Positions 1-9,046 of a stretch of 64,000 bases of DNA are shown one piece after another (position 1 is the stretch's first letter; each line of letters opens with the position of its first letter). The translations under genes and the position numbers were made by a program. Under the pieces are notes generated by a model, which was given only the letters and a program-made list of their open reading frames with translations, did no database searches and was not told the origin of the DNA. Location of the stretch: NCBI RefSeq assembly GCF_001742285.1, contig NZ_MIEK01000014.1, positions 1-64,000 on the forward strand, given 5' to 3'. The DNA is from Enterococcus rivorum (GTDB taxonomy: Bacteria; Bacillota; Bacilli; Lactobacillales; Enterococcaceae).

Positions 1-63
1 TATACCAAGAAAATCATTAAAGTATCAGACACCATTAGAGGTATTTTTGAGTTACGTAAATGA
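1..63 (+). CDS. C-terminal end of an unidentified gene
   Basis: An open frame enters from the left edge and ends at a TGA at 61-63, giving 20 residues ending in FELRK. It is too short to assign to a family. It could also be a chance frame, because only the 60 bases before the stop are visible. Confidence 0.3.
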   Translation, partial: YTKKIIKVSDTIRGIFELRK

Positions 64-131
64 TAAGCATTTGTCCAGCTTAATTTGACAAATCAAACAT
101 ATAAAAAAGTTAGTCATGTTTGTAAGAAAAA

Positions 132-1640
132 TTAGTCTAAATCTTCTTTGGAAAATAATTTTTTTAAAATCATTTTTTGGATAATTTGAGTCAAATCTAC
201 CCATTGCTCGTATTTTTTTGAGGAGCCTAAAACAAATACACTTTTATTTGTCTTTGAAAACTCGAACGTGTCTGCAACAATTAGATTCGCTTCTTCAATA
301 TTATCGGTAATCAAAACCACTTCAGGATTAAAAATCTGAGAAATCTTGTTTTTGAAGTAGGCATTTCCGGTGATATCTTTTGATATTCGTAAATAAATGA
401 AGACTTCTACTTTTTTACCCATTAGTAATAATCTGTAAATTAAGGTGTAAAATATTTCTTTAAAAACAAAAGCCTCTTTTTCTTCCTCAAGGTTTATTTG
501 AAAAAAGTCATTTAAAAAAACATCAAAAAATTCTTCGATATTCGCTCTTTTAGGGTTGTCTTTAGGAACAATATAGCTGACTCTTGGGAAATATAATTCA
601 AAGAATAGGTGGCTTTTAGAATTTAGTAATTGAAAAGCTAAGTACATAATCGTGAAAAAATAGATAAAAAGAGATTCTGTTTCATCGGTAAAAGTTCGGT
701 TAAATTTTATTTTTGTTGCATCAATTAGCAGTTTAGAAAATTCGCTAGCTAAGAAATTTTGTTTTGAAAAAAGGGTGCCCAAATGAACCATCTGCTGATA
801 TGGAACAATATCTGAAAGGATAAAAAGTGACGCAAAAATAAAATATAAACTTTCGTTAGCTAAATAACTTTTTTCAATATCTGAAAAAATATGATAATTG
901 AAATCATTTAGTAAATGATAGTTTTCTTTAATTAAGTTTAAAGCATCGGCTGTAGCAATGTCAGGGTTAGGAAGAAACGCCTGGTGTTGGACACGTGTAT
1001 GGACTATCGCAAACCAAAAATATACTGAATTTGTAGCTATTGTTGAATCAGCAATAGTCTCTTTTGGCAGTATAGGTGCCAGTTCTTCTTTGGTTATTTG
1101 TTCAAAGGGCCATTCTAATAATTGAAAACTATTGTTTAAAAAAATAAAGCTGAAAAGGCGAATGGAGAATTCGTCTCCAGTTAGGGAAAGATACGTTTTC
1201 GAGTTAGTAATTTGGAACCCATAGGCAACCAATTCTTTATTCAATGTTTTAGTAATCCGCGTTAAATAAGAAGAGGTGATAAATAATTTTTCAGTAACTT
1301 CTTTAGAGGAGACTTGGAAGTTGGTTGTCAAAAGTACAAGTAATTGAAAGTAAGAAGACTTTTTTAAATGATCTAATTTAAGTTCATGAAAAACCAAAAT
1401 CTTTTTTTCAGAGTATTTATTTGGAATCCAATATTCTCCTTTTTTATTTGATTCAATAAAGATAGACGAAGTAAAGGATTGTTCTATCTCATAATTTAAA
1501 TTTTGAATGTAATTTTTTACGGTGTGTTTTGGAATATTTAAGTTAATAGATAGAGAATGAAGTGTTTGTTTTTTTTGAATAATGGAATAGAGTACTAACA
1601 GTTCTTTTTGTTTTGAGGTTGATAACATTTTTTTATACAT
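132..1640 (-). CDS. Mga-family transcriptional regulator of the WxL locus
   Basis: A 502-residue regulator of the Mga/PRD-like type. The N-terminal 60 residues form a winged helix-turn-helix (QTLHSLSINLNIPKHTVKNY), and a second HTH follows near residues 110-140 (SKEVTEKLFITSSYLTRITK). The long middle part is helical. The C-terminus (FNPEVVLITDNIEEANLIVAD) resembles the EIIB-like end of Mga proteins. The upstream ATG at 1646 lies one base from the AAAGGA ribosome site, so the ATG at 1640 is the better start. The gene is divergent from the WxL operon, and a duplicated promoter-like block sits in between. This suggests it activates that operon, as Mga-type proteins commonly do for surface genes. 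The specific target is inference. Confidence 0.85.
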   Translation of the reverse strand: MYKKMLSTSKQKELLVLYSIIQKKQTLHSLSINLNIPKHTVKNYIQNLNYEIEQSFTSSIFIESNKKGEYWIPNKYSEKKILVFHELKLDHLKKSSYFQLLVLLTTNFQVSSKEVTEKLFITSSYLTRITKTLNKELVAYGFQITNSKTYLSLTGDEFSIRLFSFIFLNNSFQLLEWPFEQITKEELAPILPKETIADSTIATNSVYFWFAIVHTRVQHQAFLPNPDIATADALNLIKENYHLLNDFNYHIFSDIEKSYLANESLYFIFASLFILSDIVPYQQMVHLGTLFSKQNFLASEFSKLLIDATKIKFNRTFTDETESLFIYFFTIMYLAFQLLNSKSHLFFELYFPRVSYIVPKDNPKRANIEEFFDVFLNDFFQINLEEEKEAFVFKEIFYTLIYRLLLMGKKVEVFIYLRISKDITGNAYFKNKISQIFNPEVVLITDNIEEANLIVADTFEFSKTNKSVFVLGSSKKYEQWVDLTQIIQKMILKKLFSKEDLD

Positions 1641-1660
1641 AAGCATGTCCTTTCATATAC

Positions 1661-1716
1661 TAGTCTAACGATAGACTAAAGTTGGAAAACACAATTCGTG
1701 TTTTACCTGATATAAT
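1661..1716 (+). promoter_or_regulatory. Promoter-like block, copy 1 of a direct repeat
   Basis: A 56-base block starts TAGTCTAACGATAGACT and ends in a perfect TATAAT at 1711-1716. It is repeated 168 bases downstream. No good -35 box lies at the right spacing, which fits an activator-dependent promoter. It may serve either the Mga-like gene or the WxL operon, or be an operator. Confidence 0.5.
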
Positions 1717-1828
1717 AACTAGATATTAATGATAAAGAAAAGTTGTAATTTATTATAAATAACAATTAATATCGTTTTTTTCTTTAAAGTTAGTACTATT
1801 CAGATGTACATAAAGAGTTCCTTTAGAT

Positions 1829-1883
1829 TAGCCTGATAATAGACTAATACTAGAAAATCAATAAGTGTTCGGGATGATATAAT
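1829..1883 (+). promoter_or_regulatory. Promoter-like block, copy 2, nearest the WxL operon
   Basis: This second copy starts TAGCCTGATAATAGACT and ends with TATAAT at 1878-1883, followed by the same AACTA. It lies about 120 bases before the first WxL-locus gene, so it is the likelier operon promoter. The shared upstream half is a candidate binding site for the divergent Mga-like regulator. Confidence 0.5.
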
Positions 1884-2003
1884 AACTATATTTTAAAGAT
1901 ATTGTATATTAGAAACTGAATTAAAAAAAGCTTTATCTAATTATTATTTTAAACAATTGTTACAAAAAAAGAAAGTAAATCAAAAGGAGGAGAGAAGGAA
2001 TTT

Positions 2004-2342
2004 ATGAAAAAAAAAGGTTATTTATTTGCTGTATGTCTGATAGCCTATTTTTCTTTAGCCTCAATGACAGTTACTAAAGCTGCTGAAGGAGGACAAGTAG
2101 ACAATCGGATAGGTATCACGTTTGAAGAGCCTTCACAATCAACAGATGTTTCTAGTAGTTCTTCTTCAAGTACGCCAGAAGCATCCAGCGAGTCTAGTTC
2201 TTCCGCAATTCCAAGTGAAAAGCCTAGAGGTAAATTACCAAAAGCAGGGGAGCTACTTGGCAATTATGGCTTTATAGGGCTTGCTTTATTCTTATTGTTT
2301 CTGATTCTATTCGTTATTAAGAAAAGAAAGGGGGAACAATAG
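2004..2342 (+). CDS. Small LPxTG-like surface protein
   Basis: A 112-residue protein with an N-terminal signal peptide (to about residue 26) and a Ser-rich, Pro/Glu-containing linker (residues 45-75). It ends in LPKAG, a hydrophobic segment of about 20 residues and a KKRKGEQ tail. That is a sortase signal in which the usual Thr is Ala. Small LPxTG proteins of this size are common first genes of WxL loci. The start has a strong AAGGAGGAG/AGAAGGAA ribosome site. The stop overlaps the GTG start of the next gene by one base, which implies translational coupling. Whether sortase accepts LPKAG is unknown. Confidence 0.8.
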   Translation: MKKKGYLFAVCLIAYFSLASMTVTKAAEGGQVDNRIGITFEEPSQSTDVSSSSSSSTPEASSESSSSAIPSEKPRGKLPKAGELLGNYGFIGLALFLLFLILFVIKKRKGEQ

Positions 2343-3148
2343 TGAATATAAACAAGCAAAAATTGTTTGTAGCTGCTGGTATGCTGACTTTTTTCGGAAG
2401 TTTTAATGTAGAGGTCAATGCAAATGACCTTGGAAGTACTGGCACAGTTACTGTTGAAAAAAGTCCAAAAACAGCCATTGTTGATCCAGAGCATCCTCAA
2501 GAAGAGCTAATACCAGAGAATTCACATTCAACAGAGGGAGCATTGCGAATTGACTCTGTTTCAGATTGGAATTTCGGGAAAGTCTCTTTGAATCCAAAAG
2601 AAGGAGATTTGCTCTATTATTTAAATTCCCAACGCTTCTTAAATAGTGATGCCGTTCGTGGAAGCCATGTTCAGATTACAGACAATCGAGAAGCTGCAGG
2701 TAGTTGGACACTGCAAGTGAAACAAAATAGCCAATTTAAGAATTCAAGCATTCCAAAGAAAGAAGAGCAGGAATTGAATGGAGCGACTTTTTCTCTAGAC
2801 AAAATTTGGGTGAACAGTATTGGGGAGAGAGAATTGCCAACGGTGACACGTGATACCATTGCTTTTCAAAATTTCGATCAAACCTATAATATCGCTCATC
2901 TAGAAAAAGAAAAAGGTCAGAATGGCACTTGGTTGATTGTTTTTGGCGCTTCGGCGACCAACGAAGATCATCAAGAGAACACTTTAAAACCAGAGTTAGA
3001 TTTAGAGGGCAATGCTGTTGTTGATGAAGAAGATGGGAAACCAATCTATAGAAATGAAGCAATTAGCATTAGAATTCCCAAAAAAACGAAGATTCATCCA
3101 GTAACCTATGAAACAACGTTCACGTGGATACTAGGGGACTTACCTTAA
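2342..3148 (+). CDS. WxL-domain surface protein
   Basis: A 268-residue secreted protein. A signal peptide (about 27 residues, ending VEVNAND) is followed by a STGTVTVEKSP segment shared with the next gene. The C-terminal WxL domain runs from about residue 75 to the end, with a W-N-F-G-K strand, a first motif S-W-T-L and a last motif T-W-I-L. WxL domains bind peptidoglycan non-covalently. The start is GTG after AAGGGGG. Unlike the other WxL proteins here, both W-x-L motifs are intact. The ligand or role of this protein is not apparent. Confidence 0.85.
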   Translation: MNINKQKLFVAAGMLTFFGSFNVEVNANDLGSTGTVTVEKSPKTAIVDPEHPQEELIPENSHSTEGALRIDSVSDWNFGKVSLNPKEGDLLYYLNSQRFLNSDAVRGSHVQITDNREAAGSWTLQVKQNSQFKNSSIPKKEEQELNGATFSLDKIWVNSIGERELPTVTRDTIAFQNFDQTYNIAHLEKEKGQNGTWLIVFGASATNEDHQENTLKPELDLEGNAVVDEEDGKPIYRNEAISIRIPKKTKIHPVTYETTFTWILGDLP

Positions 3149-3215
3149 TTAGTGATACCTTTGAGGCAACTCAAGTGATCAAATATATAAATTATACTAC
3201 AGGAGGAAACACAAA

Positions 3216-4046
3216 ATGAAGAAAACAACATTTGCATCATGGGCTTTATTAGCCGCACTAACAGTAGGAACGGCTATGCCAGCAGTATCTTTTGCTGAGG
3301 AAGCAGCAGAAAATAATCCAGAGCTAGCTAAACAATTAAACTCTACAGGTACTGTAGAAGTAACAGAAGGACAGTCTGGTGACAAAACACCGCTTGATCC
3401 AGAAGATCCATCAACTGAAGTACCAAAGGATCCAGAAGTAGTTGACAACAACCCTAATACAGGAGCAATGTCAATCGAAAAAACAACTAGTTTGAACTTT
3501 GGGAAAATAGCAACATCTGCTAACAAAGTAGTTCAATATGCTGTCCCAGTGATATTTGATATCCCAGTAATCCCTGGAGAGCTTGATGGAGAAACAAAAA
3601 AAGAGAATCGTGGGAATTTTGTACAGTGGACAGATGTTCGTGCAGGTGCAAATTATGGTTACACTATTACAGCTGAATTATCAAGTCAATTTACTGGAAA
3701 AGGTGGAACAAAATTAAACGCAGCACAAATCAATTATAGTAATGGTGAGGTTAGAACAACAGACGCTGATCAGCCACAACTAGACCAAATGAACACAGCC
3801 TTCTCATTAATGGAAGCTGAAGAGGGTAAAGCAGGCGAAAATGCAGTGACAGTTGTGACTGCTGATAAAACAAAACAACAAGGTAAAGGTCGCTTTATTA
3901 TGGCATTTGGTAAATCAGACGCAGATAAAGATAAAGATACGACTGGTAAATCTGTTCAATTAGAAATTCCTTCAAAGACAGCATCTAGTATGGCTGCTGA
4001 TACTTATACTGCAAAAGTGACATGGAAAATTGTTGCTGCGCCATAA
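3216..4046 (+). CDS. WxL-domain surface protein
   Basis: A 276-residue secreted protein. The signal peptide ends near VSFAEEA, a short acidic Pro-rich linker follows, and the WxL domain (SIEKTTSLNFGKI to the C-terminal TWKIVAAP) covers about residues 85-276. The first W-x-L motif has become YGYTITAEL, and only the second (T-W-K-I) keeps the Trp. A perfect AGGAGGAAAC ribosome site precedes the ATG. This is the archetypal small WxL protein of such loci. It is expected to sit on the cell wall, probably in complex with the DUF916 protein encoded next. Confidence 0.88.
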   Translation: MKKTTFASWALLAALTVGTAMPAVSFAEEAAENNPELAKQLNSTGTVEVTEGQSGDKTPLDPEDPSTEVPKDPEVVDNNPNTGAMSIEKTTSLNFGKIATSANKVVQYAVPVIFDIPVIPGELDGETKKENRGNFVQWTDVRAGANYGYTITAELSSQFTGKGGTKLNAAQINYSNGEVRTTDADQPQLDQMNTAFSLMEAEEGKAGENAVTVVTADKTKQQGKGRFIMAFGKSDADKDKDTTGKSVQLEIPSKTASSMAADTYTAKVTWKIVAAP

Positions 4047-4190
4047 GGATTAATAGAAGAGAAGATGACAGTTGTTTCGGCATAAGAAATTTTCCGAAAC
4101 AGTCAAGAACGTAGTGTTTTCATATGATTAGAATAAAGTGAATCACTATTTTTGACCGCTGTCTACTCAAATTATGAGTGCCTAAATAGA

Positions 4191-4237
4191 GGTTGGTACA
4201 GAAAGTTTAGCTCTGTAGGAGTGACTTCTGTACCACC
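4191..4237 (+). terminator. Hairpin after the first WxL genes
   Basis: GGTTGGTACAGAAAG pairs with CTTCTGTACCACC around a 19-base loop. No strong T-run follows. It is either a weak or partial terminator that lowers expression of downstream genes, or an mRNA-stabilising structure. The rest of 4047-4337 holds no gene. Confidence 0.45.
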
Positions 4238-4349
4238 ATTTATTCATAGTTTGAAAAAAGTATGCTGATAAGATTTATTTACTTAGAGTTCACTGAACTA
4301 AAGGAATTTAACATACATACATAAAAACATAAAAAATGTGAGGTTTAAT

Positions 4350-5477
4350 ATGAAAAAAATAGTTAGTAAGAAAAAGAGTTTAGTATTATCTGTTATTGCA
4401 TTACTTGTTTTATTTTTGGGACTAAATATTTCAGAAAATGCCTATGCAAATGAAGAAAAATCAAAGAATCTAGATACAATTACAGGATTTACCTATAGTC
4501 TCACTTTTCCAGAGAATCAAGTATCTCAGGATTTGGGATACTATAAACTAAAAATGGCGCCTGGCCAGAAACAAACAGTGCAGTTTGAATTAAGTAACCC
4601 TAGCACTGAAAAATTGGTGGTAGGGATTTCTAAAAATGGCGCTAAAACCAATCAAAATGGTGTGATTGAATATGGGGAATCAACTATAAAAAATGATCCA
4701 TCCTTGAAATTCGATTTTAAAGATTTGATTGAAATGCCGAAATCAGTTGAACTAGCCCCAGGCGAAACGAAAAAAGTTCAAGTGAATATTTCGATGCCTA
4801 GTACTGCCTATGAAGGTACGATTGCGGGTGGTATTCAATTAATGAAAGAAGAGCAAAATCAGCCAGAAACAAGTGGGGGCGGCTCGCAAGTTATTAATCA
4901 ATATGCTTATGTCATCGCTTTTTTATTGGAAGAATCAGCGACGGAATTGAAACCAGATTTAAAATTTAATAAGGTTTATGCAGGACAGAATAATTATCGC
5001 AATACGCTTTTCGTTAATTTTTCTAATGTTTTGGCGACGTATTTAAATGACATGACCATTGAAACACAAATTATGAAAAAAGGTAGCAATGCAGTTTTGT
5101 TTGAACGGAAACAAGCAGGAATGCGAATGGCTCCTAATTCTTTTATTGGGTTTCCAGTTAGTATGAATGGAGAACAGATGGTATCTGGTGACTATACTGC
5201 TAAGATTCTGGTTACTTCCGGAGATAAGAAATGGGAATGGACAGAAGGATTCAAGATCACACAAGAAGAGGCTGATAAATTTAACGAACGAGATGTTGGC
5301 TTAGTCCAAGAAAAAGGACTAGATTGGAAATTAATCGCTCTTTTAGTTGGGGGTATTCTATTTGTTATTGTGATTGTCTTTTTGATTATTCATTTGATTC
5401 GTAAAAATAAACAGAAGAAAGCAATAGCCAAAAAAAGAGTACGAATGAACGCTAAAAAGAAAGCATCAAAAAAATAA
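4350..5477 (+). CDS. WxL-interacting protein (DUF916 + DUF3324)
   Basis: A 375-residue membrane-anchored protein. The order is signal segment (to about ENAYANE), DUF916 domain (FTYSLTFPENQ ... PGQKQTVQFELSNP), DUF3324 domain (about residues 170-320), one transmembrane helix (LIALLVGGILFVIVIVFLIIHLI) and a very basic cytosolic tail. Proteins of this family accompany WxL proteins and bind them at the cell surface. An upstream GTG (4338) is in frame, but the GAGG site is spaced correctly only for the ATG at 4350. The following gene starts about 40 bases later. Confidence 0.9.
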   Translation: MKKIVSKKKSLVLSVIALLVLFLGLNISENAYANEEKSKNLDTITGFTYSLTFPENQVSQDLGYYKLKMAPGQKQTVQFELSNPSTEKLVVGISKNGAKTNQNGVIEYGESTIKNDPSLKFDFKDLIEMPKSVELAPGETKKVQVNISMPSTAYEGTIAGGIQLMKEEQNQPETSGGGSQVINQYAYVIAFLLEESATELKPDLKFNKVYAGQNNYRNTLFVNFSNVLATYLNDMTIETQIMKKGSNAVLFERKQAGMRMAPNSFIGFPVSMNGEQMVSGDYTAKILVTSGDKKWEWTEGFKITQEEADKFNERDVGLVQEKGLDWKLIALLVGGILFVIVIVFLIIHLIRKNKQKKAIAKKRVRMNAKKKASKK

Positions 5478-5516
5478 TGTGGAATCCGTTATACCGTAAG
5501 GAATAGGAGAAAATGT

Positions 5517-6185
5517 ATGTCGATTTTAGAAATGGTTTTTATTGGTGGCGTTGTATTGACACTCCTTTCCGTTCTGAGTTTGAGTTTCAATAGCATTCAA
5601 TTTATTCGTTACAATAAACAGCTTAAAGCGCTGCCGATAAAAAAAAGCAAGAATAAAAAGAGAAATAAACAAGTGAAGAATAGACGTCGTCATTTGTTAA
5701 AGAAAAAAAAGGGGAGTCTAAAAGGGATAGTGGTCTTTTTACTACTGAGTGTGATAATTGGACTAAGTTCAGTCTACGTATCCTATTATCAGTCTATGAA
5801 TTTATCTACTGAAGATTCTAATTCGGTTGTGAAGGGCTATTATTTACTAAGAGATTTTGAAACGCAAGTGAAGCTTGCGAAGGAGCAAGGAGAATCCGAA
5901 AAAAAAATCCAACAAAATTTACGCTATCTAGCAACAAGTTTAGCTAGTTATGGCATAAAATCGGCTAGTGAGTTAAATGCCAAAGAAGGACAGTTGGTAC
6001 TAAATCGTTACTATAATGCTTTGAAAGAAATAGGAACGAATGCAAGTACAAATACGGGTAATTTTTACGGGAATAGTAAGCTAGAAGAAGAGTTTTTGAC
6101 AGATATTGGCAAAGTAAAAAGATACGAAGAGTCGGTTTTTGATTTCTATAAGGTTAATGCAGAAGCCTTTAAGGAAGAAAAGTGA
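5517..6185 (+). CDS. Two-helix membrane protein of the WxL locus
   Basis: A 222-residue protein with a transmembrane helix at residues 6-27, a very basic cytosolic loop (KKSKNKKRNKQVKNRRRH), a second helix at about 71-90, and a largely helical extracellular part rich in Glu/Lys. I do not recognise a catalytic motif. Proteins of this layout recur in enterococcal WxL loci without known function, and its place in the operon suggests a role in surface assembly. The end of this gene and its spacer are partly duplicated before the second large WxL gene. Confidence 0.7.
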   Translation: MSILEMVFIGGVVLTLLSVLSLSFNSIQFIRYNKQLKALPIKKSKNKKRNKQVKNRRRHLLKKKKGSLKGIVVFLLLSVIIGLSSVYVSYYQSMNLSTEDSNSVVKGYYLLRDFETQVKLAKEQGESEKKIQQNLRYLATSLASYGIKSASELNAKEGQLVLNRYYNALKEIGTNASTNTGNFYGNSKLEEEFLTDIGKVKRYEESVFDFYKVNAEAFKEEK

Positions 6186-6197
6186 GTTGTTTTGAAC
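6180..6197 (+). repeat. 18-base leader repeat, copy 1
   Basis: AAGTGAGTTGTTTTGAAC spans the stop of the preceding gene and the spacer before the first large WxL gene. It recurs exactly at 9004-9021 before the second one. Confidence 0.7.
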
Positions 6198-6222
6198 CAG
6201 ACGGGGATTAAGGAGTGAGTTG

Positions 6223-8640
6223 ATGAAAAAAACACGAATAAGTATTTTGTTAATGACTTTATTTGGCGTAAGTCTCTTTACAAGTCAAACAACTTTCATT
6301 GCATTGGCAGAAAAAAACGTAACAAGCGAAAGTTTGATTCAATCAAGTAAAAAAACAAGTGAGGCTAATTCAGGAAGTGATGAGACGCAGAGTACATCAG
6401 TTTCAGAACCAGAAGAACCTAGTTCATCTAGTCAAGGGTTAACAGAGTTGAATCCAACGACAAAACCGGCTAAATCTGTTATCAAGCCTAAAGCCGGTCC
6501 AGCACCAGATTTAATCAGTGAGTTTTATGTTATCAAACCTAAGTTAACAAGATATGATCATCTTGTTCTCGATTTGAATACAACGAAACAAAGTTTAAAT
6601 TTAAGTAAGCAAAATAGCTTAGGGAATCAATTGCTTGGGGTTGAATGGCGTCCAGAGTCTAATGCGTATATTATTTATCTTTCAGCTGATAAGCAAGTCC
6701 TTTTGAAACCAGCTGGGAATACAGCTGGCAGTAAGATTACATCTGAAACCCAAAAAAATTCGGTAAATAATTTATCTCGTTTTACTGATGACTATTTGTG
6801 GGATATAGAAAGTGTTAATGGCAGCTACAAAATTATAAATAAAAAGAATCAATTAGTTTTAGCTTTGAAAGGGACGTCTAATCATGCTATAGGTGACGAT
6901 TTAATCTTAGAGAAACGATCAACCGGAGAAAATCAAGAAATGCTGATGACACGTTTTAATGGGTATTACGCAATTAAATCAGAGGGACTATCAGCCACTG
7001 GAAGTAACGTTATTGATATAAATAATGGATTTGGTATTGGAAATGATATTATGACATCCTTAAATGGTGGTTATGCTAGTCAAAAATGGTTTGTCTTATA
7101 TTCAAGTGACGTGAATGCCTATGTTCTAGGGAATGCTTTTGACAAAAGGATGTTGTTAAGTGCAGAGAAGGGACCAGGTAAATCGCCTATAACTAGTTCC
7201 TTTAATCCTAAAGCCTCATTATCGTATAAATATAGACATATCCTCTATTCAGTTAAGGATTATAAAAATAGGGAAAATATTTATGAAATTTGGGGCAATC
7301 CAGGATACATGTTTGCTTCGGAAAAAAAACCTTCCTTACCTCAATTAGTCACCTACGAGTCAAAGGTAAATGGTAATCCTATGGGGCTATGGGAATTAGA
7401 TCAGGTAGGAACCATTCCACCGCCTAACTTAACGGACTTTAGGTTAGATAAGCAAGGGACAAATCCTACCTACTATGTTGGAGAAACCATCAACTATTCA
7501 GCTACGGTAAAAACATCGGATTTTAGATTTATGACGGCATATTATAGGTACGATTCCGAACGTTATAAGGTGATGGATTTAGATCTTTTTGTTGTGAATA
7601 ATGAGGTTAACTTTTCTGGCGAATGGGATACCCTTCAGATGGAAAAAGAAGAAGATTTTAAAGAAGGGGAACGCTTTATTGAGCTACTAACGAAAGGTGA
7701 TGGTCTCTTCAATTCAAATTCTTTGGCTGCGAGAGTTAAGATTCTTTACCCAACGCCAACAGCTGAACCGATTCCTCAAAAAATTTACCGCAATAGCAAA
7801 CTGAGCCAATTTAAAGGGGAAGACTTTGTCAAAGATATCAAGGATGAAGTTGGGAATCCGATCGAGGTCAAATTAGTCAGTTTAGATACTTCCAAAGTTG
7901 GAGAAACTAAAGCGGTAGTCTCTTTAACCAATCAGTACAAAACAATAGAAATAGAAGTTCCTGTGGAAATTGTTAAAGAGCCAGCGAAACTAAAGATTGA
8001 TTTTGTGAATGAAGCAGAAACCTTACTACCAGGTTACAGCATAACACTGGATGGTTTTGTTGGAGATCCTATTGATTTGACTAAAGAGCAAGAGGTAATC
8101 GATCAGTTATTAAATATCAAAAGAGCAGGGTACAAGATCGTTGGAAGGCCGGAAAATGAAACAGCAGTGGCAATGAATGCTACATCTATTTCGGTAAAAT
8201 ATACGTTACAGGGATTAATTACTTTGACTTCAGCGCCGAAAACGCTCGATTTTGGTGCATTGACTTATGATGCAAAAGACAAAAAGGTTGAAAGTCCTTC
8301 TTTCGATCAAAAGCTAGTTGTGACAGATACGAGAGCAGATGCTAGTAAAGGGTTTAGTGTTACGGCAGCATTGACCAAACCTTTAACGAATGAAAAAGGC
8401 CAAAAATTAGAAGATGTATTGAGTTATGTTTATCAAGATGAAGAGAAGAAATTAACTGAACAGGAGCAAGAAATTTATAAAAACACTGAAGGAGTTCCAG
8501 GAAGTTATACTATTTCTGATTCATGGAAAAGCAAAAAAGAGGCAGACGGTTTGAAACTGAAGATTAAAGGCACGACAATGCTGCATACTGGTAAGTATCA
8601 AGGTGTGATAACTTGGAAGATAATGGCGGGTCAACCGTAG
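6223..8640 (+). CDS. Large WxL protein with ricin-like repeats (paralogue 1)
   Basis: An 805-residue secreted protein. The order is signal peptide (to about residue 30), Ser/Glu/Pro linker, and a region of about 300 residues built of beta-trefoil-like repeats. These carry Q-x-W-type endings (SQKWFVLY) and phrases such as YKIINKKNQLVLAL that are typical of ricin-B-like lectin folds. One or two Ig-like domains follow (YVGETINYSATVKT; IEIEVPVEIVKE), then a C-terminal WxL domain from about residue 665 ending TWKIMAGQP. The first WxL Trp is lost (FSVTAALT). AAGGAG lies 7 bases before the ATG at 6223; the in-frame TTG at 6220 is less likely. It is probably a wall-bound glycan-binding adhesin, but the lectin assignment is from fold-like motifs only. 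Confidence 0.8.
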   Translation: MKKTRISILLMTLFGVSLFTSQTTFIALAEKNVTSESLIQSSKKTSEANSGSDETQSTSVSEPEEPSSSSQGLTELNPTTKPAKSVIKPKAGPAPDLISEFYVIKPKLTRYDHLVLDLNTTKQSLNLSKQNSLGNQLLGVEWRPESNAYIIYLSADKQVLLKPAGNTAGSKITSETQKNSVNNLSRFTDDYLWDIESVNGSYKIINKKNQLVLALKGTSNHAIGDDLILEKRSTGENQEMLMTRFNGYYAIKSEGLSATGSNVIDINNGFGIGNDIMTSLNGGYASQKWFVLYSSDVNAYVLGNAFDKRMLLSAEKGPGKSPITSSFNPKASLSYKYRHILYSVKDYKNRENIYEIWGNPGYMFASEKKPSLPQLVTYESKVNGNPMGLWELDQVGTIPPPNLTDFRLDKQGTNPTYYVGETINYSATVKTSDFRFMTAYYRYDSERYKVMDLDLFVVNNEVNFSGEWDTLQMEKEEDFKEGERFIELLTKGDGLFNSNSLAARVKILYPTPTAEPIPQKIYRNSKLSQFKGEDFVKDIKDEVGNPIEVKLVSLDTSKVGETKAVVSLTNQYKTIEIEVPVEIVKEPAKLKIDFVNEAETLLPGYSITLDGFVGDPIDLTKEQEVIDQLLNIKRAGYKIVGRPENETAVAMNATSISVKYTLQGLITLTSAPKTLDFGALTYDAKDKKVESPSFDQKLVVTDTRADASKGFSVTAALTKPLTNEKGQKLEDVLSYVYQDEEKKLTEQEQEIYKNTEGVPGSYTISDSWKSKKEADGLKLKIKGTTMLHTGKYQGVITWKIMAGQP

Positions 8641-8761
8641 AAAAGTTAGTCTAGTTTATAGTGCTAAAGATTGTTTCATAGGTGTTAATTTTTAAAAACC
8701 GAGTAGTTACTATGATTCATCATAGAATTAATGCTCTTTCGTGATTTATAATCATAAGAAG

Positions 8762-8800
8762 AAATTCACGAAAATTGTTGTTTAAATTTTCGTGAATTTT
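8762..8800 (+). terminator. Rho-independent terminator between the WxL paralogues
   Basis: A 14-base perfect stem (AAATTCACGAAAAT / ATTTTCGTGAATTT) is followed by TTGGTTTATTTT. The remaining spacer 8801-9046 holds only the repeated leader and no convincing gene. Confidence 0.75.
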
Positions 8801-9003
8801 GGTTTATTTTAGAATAGAGCAAATGCCTTTGAAATTTACATATTACTGTTACTTATTTGCTCCACTATTTCATGGTGATTATAGTGATACAAAATATTGG
8901 AGAGACTCTTTTTTTCTCATGGTGTATTCAGATTTAGAGAGTCGAAATGAAGATGAATCTGTTTTGAAGACTAGTATGGTTCAACGTAGTTTTTCAAAGA
9001 AAA

Positions 9004-9021
9004 AAGTGAGTTGTTTTGAAC
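9004..9021 (+). repeat. 18-base leader repeat, copy 2
   Basis: This is an exact copy of 6180-6197. The flanking bases on both sides are also similar (TTTCAAAGAAA and AATTAAGGAGTGA). It marks the upstream edge of the tandem duplication that made the second large WxL gene. Confidence 0.7.
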
Positions 9022-9046
9022 GAAACAAAATTAAGGAGTGAATGAA

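Noticed and set aside
8799..9041. 80-codon frame between the large WxL genes
   Set aside because: It has no ribosome site, overlaps the terminator at its start and the duplicated leader at its end, and resembles no family.
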